Origin: Aliterella sp. RAGGC_92
Lineage (GTDB): Bacteria; Cyanobacteriota; Cyanobacteriia; Cyanobacteriales; Chroococcidiopsidaceae
Reading direction: 5' to 3'
DNA: 18,365 nt
NCBI GenBank assembly: GCA_030826005.1
Contig: JAPJOW010000069.1
Span: 1-18,365, forward strand
This document shows positions 8,732-16,025 of this stretch, piece by piece; the first letter of the stretch is position 1, and every line of letters begins with the position of its first letter. A model generated the notes under the pieces. The model saw only the letters and a list, made by a program, of their open reading frames with translations, was not told the DNA's origin and did no database searches. The position numbers and the translations under genes were made by a program.

Positions 8732-9529
8732 ATGGAAACTCTCGAACTGAAATTTGCTTTAAAACTGCTAAATGCGCCCAATTATCGGGAATTATTGGGA
8801 AAAATTAAGCTAAATAATGCCAGCGATCGCAATAAAGCTTGTCTTCAACTTGTTAAACGCGAGTTGGTGGCGGTTTCCTATGAAATTAGCAAGTTTAAAA
8901 TTACTAGCGCGGGGATGGCTTTGCTAAAAACCGAGTCATCGCAATTGCCTATAACGCCCCAGGAGTTAAAAATCCTCAATTCTTGCCAAAAAGCAGCAAT
9001 TACACCTAGTAAAACTGGTATTTCTGCGTCAGAAGTTCAAATTCTACTCCAAGCTTTGCTAGAAAAGGGACTTATTCAAGTCAATAAACCAGATAGAAAA
9101 ATTAAAGAAGTTTGGCTGACTGAAAGAGGCAAGGAGTATTTAAAACAAGAGTACGAACCTAGCGGTGCGGGTACTATTATTTTGACAAAAAGCTTGCTGG
9201 CTAACTACTTGAAATTTTTGCGCCAGTCTTCATCATTAAAGGATAGTGGAGAAAAGCAACCAAGCGATCGCGATATTTTGCAAACTATTCAAGATTTGGA
9301 CAAAGAACTAGGAACAGATAATTATTTACCCATATTTCATTTGCGGCAAAAGTTACAACCGCCTTTAACTGGGGAAGACTTAGAAAAGGCTCTTTATCGT
9401 TTAGAAAACGATAGCAAAATAGAACTAAGTGCTTTAGTAGAAGCAAGTCGTTACTCGCAGGCGCAAGTAAACGCCGGAATTAAACAGCGTTCGGGTAGTC
9501 CGTTATTTTTTATTAAGGTTAATGTCTAA
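8732..9529 (+). CDS. tandem winged-helix protein, first gene of the nuclease/translocase operon
   Basis: The frame extends upstream to a TTG at 8714, but the ATG at 8732 (METLELKFALKLL), with a weak AGGT about 10 nt before it, is a better start; the product has 265 residues. The sequence reads as two and perhaps three winged-helix units: about 1-68 (ending KFKITSAGMALL), about 75-140 (ELKILNSC through EVWLTERGKEYL), and about 170-265. The second unit has the recognition-helix and wing pattern ALLEKGLIQVNKPDRKIKEVWLT of MarR/PadR-like proteins. No catalytic motif, signal peptide or membrane segment is seen. It is 15 bp upstream of the ATPase gene, so it is almost certainly co-transcribed. It may be a DNA-binding subunit, a KITE-like adaptor, or an autoregulator of the operon; the sequence does not decide between these. 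Confidence 0.78.
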   Translation: METLELKFALKLLNAPNYRELLGKIKLNNASDRNKACLQLVKRELVAVSYEISKFKITSAGMALLKTESSQLPITPQELKILNSCQKAAITPSKTGISASEVQILLQALLEKGLIQVNKPDRKIKEVWLTERGKEYLKQEYEPSGAGTIILTKSLLANYLKFLRQSSSLKDSGEKQPSDRDILQTIQDLDKELGTDNYLPIFHLRQKLQPPLTGEDLEKALYRLENDSKIELSALVEASRYSQAQVNAGIKQRSGSPLFFIKVNV

Positions 9530-9544
9530 GCCAAAGATTTTGTT

Positions 9545-11572
9545 ATGACATCTATTGACGACCTGATTTTACAAAGCACGAACCCCTTTGATAACTACCG
9601 TTCGGAAAATTTTTGGCGCAGTCCTCAAGAAGCTGAACCTGTAGTTGAGTCTATTCATACAAACGTAATTGCTGCGGTGACAGAAACTCTCAATCGAGTG
9701 GCTGAAAGTCGCCATACTCGCACCTTACTACTAGAAGGCGATCCGGGTTCGGGTAAAACTTATTTACTCGGACGATTGAAAAAAAAGCTAAACGATAAAG
9801 CTTTTTTTGCTTATATCAATCCGTTTCCCGAAAGCAAGCGTATTTGGTGGCATATCTTACGTTACACCGTAGATAGTTTAGTCAAAGTGCCTACAGGACA
9901 AAAAGATTCGCAATTGATGCTGTGGCTAAAAAGCTTATCAGTGTTTACGAAACGCACTTTAAAAGAGCGAATTATGCAAGATAACTTTTGGGAAGGATTG
10001 ACAAGCGATCGCCAAAAGTTTATCAAACACCTAAAAAGGAGTTATCAAGACACAGGTATTTACAACCCCGATAACTTTTTTGGCGTACTTTACGACTTAA
10101 TTAACCCGCAAAAGTACAACTTAGCTTGTGAGTGGTTGCGCGGCGACGATTTAAGCGAAGCATCTTTAAAAGAGTTGGGTGTAAAAAGTTCTATCGATAG
10201 CGAGGAGGCAGCCTGCGAGATTTTAGCTAATTTTGGCAGAATTGCGACAGAAACGCAACCCATTGTTTTATGTTTCGATCAAATCGAAAGTATTGCTCGT
10301 TTACCTAATAATTCTCCTGACTTACAAACTTTATTTAGTGTCGCTACTAAAATTCACGGCGAGTTTAAAAACTTTTTATTAATTATCAGTATTAATATAG
10401 ACACTTGGGCGCAAAATAAAAGCTACATCGATCAGTCTCATAGAGATCGAATTGATTTAGAAACTTATTTAAAACCGATTACTTTAGCAGAAGCAGAATC
10501 CGTTTTAGCAGTTAGATTGCATTCTTTACATAGTCAAGCAACGCAACTAGAAAATAAGATTTATCCTATAAATAAACAAGATTTGTTAGAGCAGTTTCCG
10601 CGTGGGAGAACTACCCCTAGAGAAATATTAATATTTGGTAGAGATACGCTTAGACAATATAAAAAGTGGTTAATTGAAGGGAAAAAAGGTAAATTTTTGC
10701 TTTCTCCAATTGAGGAAAGCGATCGCACGGAAATAATTACAAGTTTCAAACTAAAATGGAGCGAAGAATTAAGTAAAGCTCAACAACAAATTACTAAAAT
10801 TCACTACTCGTCACCCGAATTAATCCAAATGTTGCAAGAAGCTTTAATTACTTTAGGAATGGAAGATGTAAAAATTCCTTTATTGCAACAAACAACGCTT
10901 GCTAGTTACTCTCTTAGTTACAAATTATCTAACAAATCCGAACGTATAGGTATTATTTGGACAGAAGACAAAAACATGACAACTTTTTTTCATCTTATGG
11001 AAGCTTGTAGAAAAGCAGTTGTAAAAAACTTTTGTCAAAACTTATATTTAATTCGCGATGCCAATTTAGGCAATCACAATACAAAAGGTTATAAGCTTTA
11101 CGCTCAATTGTTTGACAATATTTCTCGTCGCCAAATTCAACCAAGAATTACATCTGTCCAATATTTAGCCGCCTACTATGAGTTAGTAAAAGATGCCAAA
11201 GAGGGGGATTTATCTATCAATGGTAAATATATAAACTTAAAAGAATTGAGACAACTTGCTTTTGAATCTCAGATACTACACAGTTGCTACTTGCTCCAAA
11301 AAATTAAAGTTGTTCCTGACACGAATATAGAAGTTGTTGAAGATCCTCTAAAGGGTGTAAAAGAATTTATATTTAATTTAGTATCCAATCAGCAATTACT
11401 AGGAAAAGAAGTATTAATAAGTAATGCTATTAATTATTTTCCTCATATTAATAAAGCCCAAGTTAATCAAATAATCGAACAGCTATGTAAAGAGCAAAAA
11501 GTTAGTATTCTTGGTTCGCCTAAAAGACCTCAAGAGCAATTAGTTTGTTTAGTAGTAGCAAAAGCTAGTTAA
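9545..11572 (+). CDS. AAA+ (Orc/Cdc6-like) ATPase with unknown C-terminal half
   Basis: The 675-residue protein has a Walker A motif GDPGSGKT (65-72, Lys71), a Walker B CFDQIES with Asp245 and Glu248, a sensor-1-like strand LLIISINIDTW, and a lid with FPRGRTTPREILIFGRDTL. The TPREIL lid resembles Orc/Cdc6 or TniB-like AAA+ proteins. After about residue 390 the sequence changes: a segment with ELIQMLQEALITLGM, a central IGIIWTEDKNMTTFFHLME and QNLYLIRDAN that could be a Rossmann or nuclease-like fold, then a terminal winged-helix-like region (about 600-675). I cannot assign the middle part. It sits 15 bp after the winged-helix gene and 30 bp before the nuclease-FtsK gene. The likely role is ATP-dependent DNA binding or loading of its neighbour; this is inference. 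The 3' half is markedly AT-rich. Confidence 0.82.
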   Translation: MTSIDDLILQSTNPFDNYRSENFWRSPQEAEPVVESIHTNVIAAVTETLNRVAESRHTRTLLLEGDPGSGKTYLLGRLKKKLNDKAFFAYINPFPESKRIWWHILRYTVDSLVKVPTGQKDSQLMLWLKSLSVFTKRTLKERIMQDNFWEGLTSDRQKFIKHLKRSYQDTGIYNPDNFFGVLYDLINPQKYNLACEWLRGDDLSEASLKELGVKSSIDSEEAACEILANFGRIATETQPIVLCFDQIESIARLPNNSPDLQTLFSVATKIHGEFKNFLLIISINIDTWAQNKSYIDQSHRDRIDLETYLKPITLAEAESVLAVRLHSLHSQATQLENKIYPINKQDLLEQFPRGRTTPREILIFGRDTLRQYKKWLIEGKKGKFLLSPIEESDRTEIITSFKLKWSEELSKAQQQITKIHYSSPELIQMLQEALITLGMEDVKIPLLQQTTLASYSLSYKLSNKSERIGIIWTEDKNMTTFFHLMEACRKAVVKNFCQNLYLIRDANLGNHNTKGYKLYAQLFDNISRRQIQPRITSVQYLAAYYELVKDAKEGDLSINGKYINLKELRQLAFESQILHSCYLLQKIKVVPDTNIEVVEDPLKGVKEFIFNLVSNQQLLGKEVLISNAINYFPHINKAQVNQIIEQLCKEQKVSILGSPKRPQEQLVCLVVAKAS

Positions 11573-11602
11573 AATCGAAATATACTTAGTTATTATTAGC
11601 GA

Positions 11603-14236
11603 ATGTTTTATATAAAAAATCCAGAAGAAATAATTGCAGCAATTGATAAACTTGCACTTAGTCAAATACTTTGGTTAGACACCGAAACGGCAGATTGGCG
11701 AACTTCTAAGCCGACAATATCTTTAATTCAAGCTTCTAATGATATTACAGATATAACGGGAGAAAACGCTTATGTTTTAGATGTACTAGAAAAGCCAGCA
11801 TTAGTAAATAATTTTATTAATAAGATTATGATGAACCCTAAAATAAAAAAGGTTTTTCATAATGCTAGTTACGATTTAAGATTTTTGGGAAACCAAGCAA
11901 TAAATGTTACCTGCACGTATCAACTAGCTAGAAAGCTAAGGTATAAGCATGAAGAAATAAAGCAGTTACCTAATTTAAAACTTAAAACATTAGCAGAAGA
12001 ACTTTGTAACTTTGCCAATGTAGATAAAACAGAACAATCAAGCGATTGGAGACAACGCCCGCTTACAAACTCGCAGTTAAAATATGCAAATTTGGATACA
12101 GTTTACTTAGCCCAAATCCATCGCCGTTTGCTAGAAATAAGTAGCCCAACTAAATTAGAAACTGCGAACACAGTTGTTAATTCTTCTCCCCGCTCTTTTA
12201 GCGTTACTAAAGTCAGAGTAGCTTTTGAATGTCCGCGTCTATTTTATTTAGGACATCGCTGGGGGGGAAATACGATGTTTTTACCAGGGGGAAATTCATC
12301 AAAAATTGGCACGCAATTTCACAATTTAGCCGATAACTTTGCTTTTATTGCTAAAACAGAAGCTAGGTTTAGTAAGTTATTTGAACTTGACGCAGAACAG
12401 TTAGATGTAAATGCGATCGCGCAGCAAATGCAACAGTTGTTTTACGAGTTGTCATTTTTTCCCCATTTGCAAGCAAATCCAGGCAAAACCACTGTATTGC
12501 AACTATGGGAAGCTTTAAAAGGACTTATTCACCATTGGGCAAAATTATTAGTCCAAAATCGGCGTTATTGTAGCGGTGCAGAAGTAATTAGTAAAACTTT
12601 AATTGCAATTAAACCGACAGTAAAACACTCTTTTCAACTAGCAGATGGTACGCAGCAATTAGTTCAAGGACGTTTTGACAGCGTAGTTTATGATTTTGAA
12701 CATCATCGCCTATGTGTAGTGGAATATAAAACTTATCCCGCCATTGATAAATCCGCTCAATTAGCGCAAGTTGCTCTTTACAGCTATATGTTGAAAGAAA
12801 AGCTAGGAGTAACTATAGATTCCGCCGTATATAGCGTTTTACCAAACTGGGAAGAATTAACTTTTACTTGGGAAGAATTAGCACAAACCGTACATCAGCT
12901 AATCCCTCAAAAACTGCAACAAATGCGTCAATGGCTGACTTGGGATGCACCCCAACCAAATCCACCACCACCGACAACGCAGCCAGATTTATTGTGTAAT
13001 ATTTGTCCGCAAAAAGCCAAGTGTCAAAGCTTTTTTGAAGTTGGGAGCAAAGCAAATACTGTTATAAAAACTCCTCAATGTACTAGCCAAAAACAAAAAA
13101 CGGAAGTTGAGGAAAGCCCCCTAAATCCCTCAAGTTTGGGGGACTTAAATTCCAGTTTTCCCCAGAATTGGAGGGCTATACATAGTTCGCACAATTCTAC
13201 AGAAGCCGATGCGATCGCCCAACAGTTAGTAGAAACGCTAAAATCTTTTAAGCTGGGTGTAGATTACTTAGGTTCAGTTGTAGGTTCGGCATTTATTCGC
13301 GTCAAGCTTAAACCTCATTTGGGTGTAAAATTTACATCCATTGTCAATACATCGCAAGACTTAAAAGTACATTTAGGTATCGCAGATACCCCCTTAATTG
13401 CCACTCAAGCAGGCTATATTAGCGTCGATTTGCCGCGTACAAGCCGCCAAATTGCTAGTTTTGAAAATTATATTACTCCAGTCTCTTTACCCCCCACTTC
13501 TCCCGTAAAAATCGCCATTGGCGTAGATTTAGAAGGGAAATTGGTAGAAGCAGATTTAGCCGATCCTAATACTTGTCACTTTTTAGTTGGTGGAACAACG
13601 GGAAGCGGAAAAAGCGAGTTTTTGCGGAGTCTGTTACTAAGCTTACTGGTGCGCCATACTCCCGATAACTTAAAAATTGCTCTTGTCGATCCTAAAAGAG
13701 TTACATTTCCTGAATTTGAAAAAATCCCTTGGTTGTACTCTCCCATTGTCAAAGAAAGTAATCGCGCGATCGCTCTGATGGAACAATTAGTAACAGAAAT
13801 GGAAAAACGCTATCAATGTTTTGAAGCGGCAGGTTGTAGCAATTTAAGCGATTACAATCAAAAAGCTACTCAAGTATTACCGCGCATTGTCTGCATATTT
13901 GACGAGTACGCCGACTTTATGAGCGAAAAAGACAGCCGTAATGCCCTAGAACAAAATATCAAACGCTTAGGAGCAATGGCAAGAGCCGCAGGGATTCATT
14001 TAATTATTGCTACTCAACGCCCAGAGGCTAAAGTTGTTACGCCGATTATCCGCTCAAATTTGCCGGGGAGAGTAGCTTTAAAAACTGCCAGTGAAGCTGA
14101 TTCAGCAATTATTTTAGGCGGAAAACAAACTAACGCTGCTTATTTATTAGGTAAAGGAGATTTGCTGTTTGGGACATCTTTACAACGCTTGCAAAGTTTG
14201 CTGGCGACAAAAATTGATTTGCGATCGCATTATTAG
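11603..14236 (+). CDS. DEDDy exonuclease - Fe-S PD-(D/E)XK nuclease - FtsK motor fusion
   Basis: This 877-residue protein joins three enzymes. (1) Residues about 1-180 are an RNase D-like DEDDy 3'-5' exonuclease: Asp26 and Glu28 in WLDTETADW, Asp91 in FHNASYDLRFL, and Tyr161/Asp165 in YANLDTVYL, after the typical WRQRPLTNSQLK. (2) Residues about 198-480 are a Cas4/AddB-type nuclease: His240, Asp359 in GRFDSV, Glu374 and Lys376 in VVEYKTY, Gln389 and Tyr393 in QVALY. Cys210 (ECPRLFYL) with Cys465, Cys468 and Cys474 fits a 4Fe-4S site. (3) Residues about 540-640 match the FtsK alpha domain (LKPHLGVKFTSIVN), and about 650-870 the FtsK beta RecA-like motor: Walker A GTTGSGKS (664-671), Walker B Asp767/Glu768 in CIFDEYADFM, and ATQRP (803-807). 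There are no membrane helices and no gamma domain. All catalytic residues appear intact. It probably pumps DNA while digesting it. Confidence 0.93.
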   Translation: MFYIKNPEEIIAAIDKLALSQILWLDTETADWRTSKPTISLIQASNDITDITGENAYVLDVLEKPALVNNFINKIMMNPKIKKVFHNASYDLRFLGNQAINVTCTYQLARKLRYKHEEIKQLPNLKLKTLAEELCNFANVDKTEQSSDWRQRPLTNSQLKYANLDTVYLAQIHRRLLEISSPTKLETANTVVNSSPRSFSVTKVRVAFECPRLFYLGHRWGGNTMFLPGGNSSKIGTQFHNLADNFAFIAKTEARFSKLFELDAEQLDVNAIAQQMQQLFYELSFFPHLQANPGKTTVLQLWEALKGLIHHWAKLLVQNRRYCSGAEVISKTLIAIKPTVKHSFQLADGTQQLVQGRFDSVVYDFEHHRLCVVEYKTYPAIDKSAQLAQVALYSYMLKEKLGVTIDSAVYSVLPNWEELTFTWEELAQTVHQLIPQKLQQMRQWLTWDAPQPNPPPPTTQPDLLCNICPQKAKCQSFFEVGSKANTVIKTPQCTSQKQKTEVEESPLNPSSLGDLNSSFPQNWRAIHSSHNSTEADAIAQQLVETLKSFKLGVDYLGSVVGSAFIRVKLKPHLGVKFTSIVNTSQDLKVHLGIADTPLIATQAGYISVDLPRTSRQIASFENYITPVSLPPTSPVKIAIGVDLEGKLVEADLADPNTCHFLVGGTTGSGKSEFLRSLLLSLLVRHTPDNLKIALVDPKRVTFPEFEKIPWLYSPIVKESNRAIALMEQLVTEMEKRYQCFEAAGCSNLSDYNQKATQVLPRIVCIFDEYADFMSEKDSRNALEQNIKRLGAMARAAGIHLIIATQRPEAKVVTPIIRSNLPGRVALKTASEADSAIILGGKQTNAAYLLGKGDLLFGTSLQRLQSLLATKIDLRSHY
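13115..13177 (+). repeat. cyanobacterial CCCCCTAAATCCC/TTTGGGGGACTT dispersed repeat inside the fusion gene
   Basis: The stretch begins GCCCCCTAAATCCCTCAAG and continues with TTTGGGGGACTT, AATTCCAG, TTTTCCCCAGAATTGG and AGGGCT. I recognise this from experience as a variant of the short dispersed element CCCCCTAAATCCCCC...GGGGGACTT that is common between genes in cyanobacteria. Here it lies within an open reading frame and is read without a stop, encoding roughly SPLNPSSLGDLNSSFPQN (from residue 505). It falls in the linker between the Fe-S nuclease domain (last cysteine 474) and the FtsK alpha domain (from about 540). Confidence 0.75.
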
Positions 14237-14250
14237 AGAGTGCGATCGCA
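14220..14250. repeat. pair of TGCGATCGCA palindromes forming a hairpin at the end of the operon
   Basis: TGCGATCGCA occurs at 14220-14229 and again at 14241-14250. As each is its own reverse complement, the two can pair as a 10-bp stem with an 11-nt loop that contains the stop codon of the fusion gene (14234-14236). No T-run follows immediately. The pair sits between convergent genes (azoR ends at 14256), so it could serve as a bidirectional transcription stop, or could be simply two HIP1 sites. Confidence 0.55.
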
Positions 14251-14255
14251 TATTA

Positions 14256-14879
14256 CTACCAGTTAGTTACAGCTTGACTAATAGCATTACTAGCTTGGGT
14301 TAAAGACTCTTTGCGTCCTTCATCTCCCCCCATATCGAGGTTATCGGCATGAATGAAGGTAATATCTGTAATTCCAATTAAACCAAAAATTGCTTTTAAG
14401 AACGGCACTTGAAAATCATAACCCGCCGTAGGTGTACCAGGTCGATAACTACCACCACTAGAAGTAATAATCAGCAGCTTTTTACCATGTACTAAGCCTT
14501 GATAACCTTGCTCGTTAACTGCAAAAGTGCGATTAACGCGAACAATTTGATCGATATAAGCTTTAAATGTAGATGGCACGTTGAAATTGTACATCGGCAC
14601 GCCAAACACATAGCGATCGGCAGCTAATAGCTCATCTATTAAGGTGTCAGAGGTGCTGATAGCCTTTTGCAATTCGGGGGAATGGGTTTTGGGGTTCGAG
14701 TAAGCGGCGGCGATCCAAGGCTCATCTACATGGGGTACGGGGTGATGTCCCAAATCTCTATAGGTGACGGTATCTTGAGGATGGGCATTTTTCCAGTCAG
14801 TCACAAATCGGTGCGTCAAACTGCGAGAATGCGATCGCTCTCCGCGCGGGCTAGAGTCTATATGTAAGATATGAGCCAT
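14256..14879 (-). CDS. azoR: FMN-dependent NADH-azoreductase
   Basis: AzoR is a cytoplasmic flavodoxin-fold quinone reductase that reduces quinones and azo dyes by two electrons from NAD(P)H, and protects against thiol and quinone stress. The 207-residue length fits. The FMN phosphate loop is SPRGERSHSRSL (about 9-20), the next FMN-site stretch is PMYNFNVPSTFKAYIDQIVR (about 95-114), and SSGGSY (about 139-144) is the third loop. It is monocistronic by position, convergent with the nuclease-FtsK gene and divergent from parA over 146 bp. An inverted repeat in that gap (14925-14940) may be its operator. Identification is secure; the physiological substrate is not known. Confidence 0.93.
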   Translation of the reverse strand: MAHILHIDSSPRGERSHSRSLTHRFVTDWKNAHPQDTVTYRDLGHHPVPHVDEPWIAAAYSNPKTHSPELQKAISTSDTLIDELLAADRYVFGVPMYNFNVPSTFKAYIDQIVRVNRTFAVNEQGYQGLVHGKKLLIITSSGGSYRPGTPTAGYDFQVPFLKAIFGLIGITDITFIHADNLDMGGDEGRKESLTQASNAISQAVTNW

Positions 14880-14924
14880 CTTTTAGTTGTCATTGTAATG
14901 ATAATTTAACATTAAACTAACATA

Positions 14925-14940
14925 ACTTAGCAAGCTAAGT
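14925..14940. promoter_or_regulatory. inverted repeat, candidate operator between azoR and parA
   Basis: ACTTAGC (14925-14931) and GCTAAGT (14934-14940) are perfect inverted copies around AA. The site lies 46 bp upstream of the azoR ATG and 86 bp upstream of the parA ATG. Its size fits a dimeric repressor. From the family, azoreductase genes are often under MarR or HxlR-type (YodB-like) redox repressors; no such regulator gene is in the window. Confidence 0.4.
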
Positions 14941-15025
14941 ATCTACGTCTAAAGATAGGAAATTGATTAATTAGGCATTGACGAGTAAAGTCTAATTGGT
15001 TGTTTGGCGTAAGTGGGATGAATAG

Positions 15026-15931
15026 ATGGGGTATATCATTGCAACGGCAAATATGAAAGGAGGAGTTGGGAAAACAACTTTATCGGTTAATTTGGCTACG
15101 GCTTTAGTAAAAGAGCATGGTAAGCGAGTTTTGGTATTAGACTTGGATACTCAAATTAGCGCCACGCTAAGTTTGATGCAGCCTTCAGAGTTTGCTAAGT
15201 TTAGAAAGCGCAAGCAGACTTTAAGATATTTAGTCGAACAAATTATTAATCCTGTCGATAACCCAAAGTTTTCCAGCGCTGACGTAGTGCAACATGATGT
15301 CTGCAAATTGCCAGGATTGGACTTATTACCGGGAGATATTGACCTTTACGACGAATTTTTAGTATCGCAAATGCTTTATCAAGAAGCGATCGATTTAGGT
15401 AAGTGCGAATTTGAGTTTGTCTGGAATCGGTTTGAAAGGTTTTTAATCAAAAAGATATTACAACCGCTAGTAGCAGAATACGATTTTATTATTTTAGATT
15501 GCGCTCCAGGGTACACGCTTTTGACTCGTAGTGCTTTGGTGGCTAGTGACTTTTACATATTGCCTGCAAAACCCGAACCATTGTCAGTTATTGGGATTCA
15601 GCTATTAGAGCGACGAATTGCCAGTTTAAAAGAAAGTCATCAAAAAGAGCAGCTTCTCAATGTTTCGATGTTGGGGATAGTTTTTACAATGTCGGGTAAT
15701 TTGCTAACGGGGAGATATTACCGTCAGGTGATTGCGCGGGTTAATCAAGACTTTGGTGCAGATAAGCTGTTTAGCATTAATATACCTATTGATGTTAATG
15801 TCGCCAAAGCTGTAGACAGTTTTATGCCTGTAGTTTTGAATAATCCTGGTACGGCGGGAGCAAAAGCATTTACTCAGTTAACCCAAGAGTTTTTAGGGAA
15901 AATAAGGGTAGTAGAAGAAGTACAGTCGTAG
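15026..15931 (+). CDS. ParA-family ATPase (orphan)
   Basis: The 301-residue protein carries the ParA/MinD deviant Walker A KGGVGKTT (11-18), with the signature Lys11 and the catalytic Lys16, a Walker A' motif LVLDLDTQISATLS, and a Walker B stretch YDFIILDCAPGYTLLTRSAL. The segment ASDFYILPAKPEPLSVIGIQLL is also typical. ParA proteins form dimers on DNA with ATP and move plasmids, chromosome origins or protein cargoes. No ParB or small McdB-like partner gene is adjacent: downstream is the convergent cbbY, upstream the divergent azoR. The ATG at 15026 is preceded by GTGGGATG, which is not a clear ribosome binding site. A role with the neighbouring translocase operon is possible but unsupported. 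Confidence 0.9.
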   Translation: MGYIIATANMKGGVGKTTLSVNLATALVKEHGKRVLVLDLDTQISATLSLMQPSEFAKFRKRKQTLRYLVEQIINPVDNPKFSSADVVQHDVCKLPGLDLLPGDIDLYDEFLVSQMLYQEAIDLGKCEFEFVWNRFERFLIKKILQPLVAEYDFIILDCAPGYTLLTRSALVASDFYILPAKPEPLSVIGIQLLERRIASLKESHQKEQLLNVSMLGIVFTMSGNLLTGRYYRQVIARVNQDFGADKLFSINIPIDVNVAKAVDSFMPVVLNNPGTAGAKAFTQLTQEFLGKIRVVEEVQS

Positions 15932-15969
15932 CGCTAGAAAGTTCCATTCGTGTAATAGCCCTCTAGCGC
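15931..15969. terminator. hairpin after parA, possible terminator
   Basis: GCGCTAGA (15931-15938) pairs with TCTAGCGC (15962-15969) over a 23-nt loop, starting at the last base of the parA stop codon. No T-run follows on the plus strand. The region is between convergent genes (cbbY ends at 16026), so it could stop transcription from either side, but the long loop and absence of Ts leave this open. Confidence 0.35.
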
Positions 15970-16025
15970 CAACATTCTAGAAAAAACGCACCGCAACTTC
16001 AGCAAGTGCAGCTAATAACTCATCG

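Noticed and set aside
8732..14236. CRISPR-Cas locus suggested by the Cas4-like nuclease domain
   Set aside because: No regularly spaced repeats, cas1 or cas2 are present; the Cas4-like fold is shared with AddB/RecB-family nucleases.
14256..15931. azoR and parA as members of the translocase operon
   Set aside because: azoR is on the opposite strand and parA is separated from the operon by azoR with its own promoter region.
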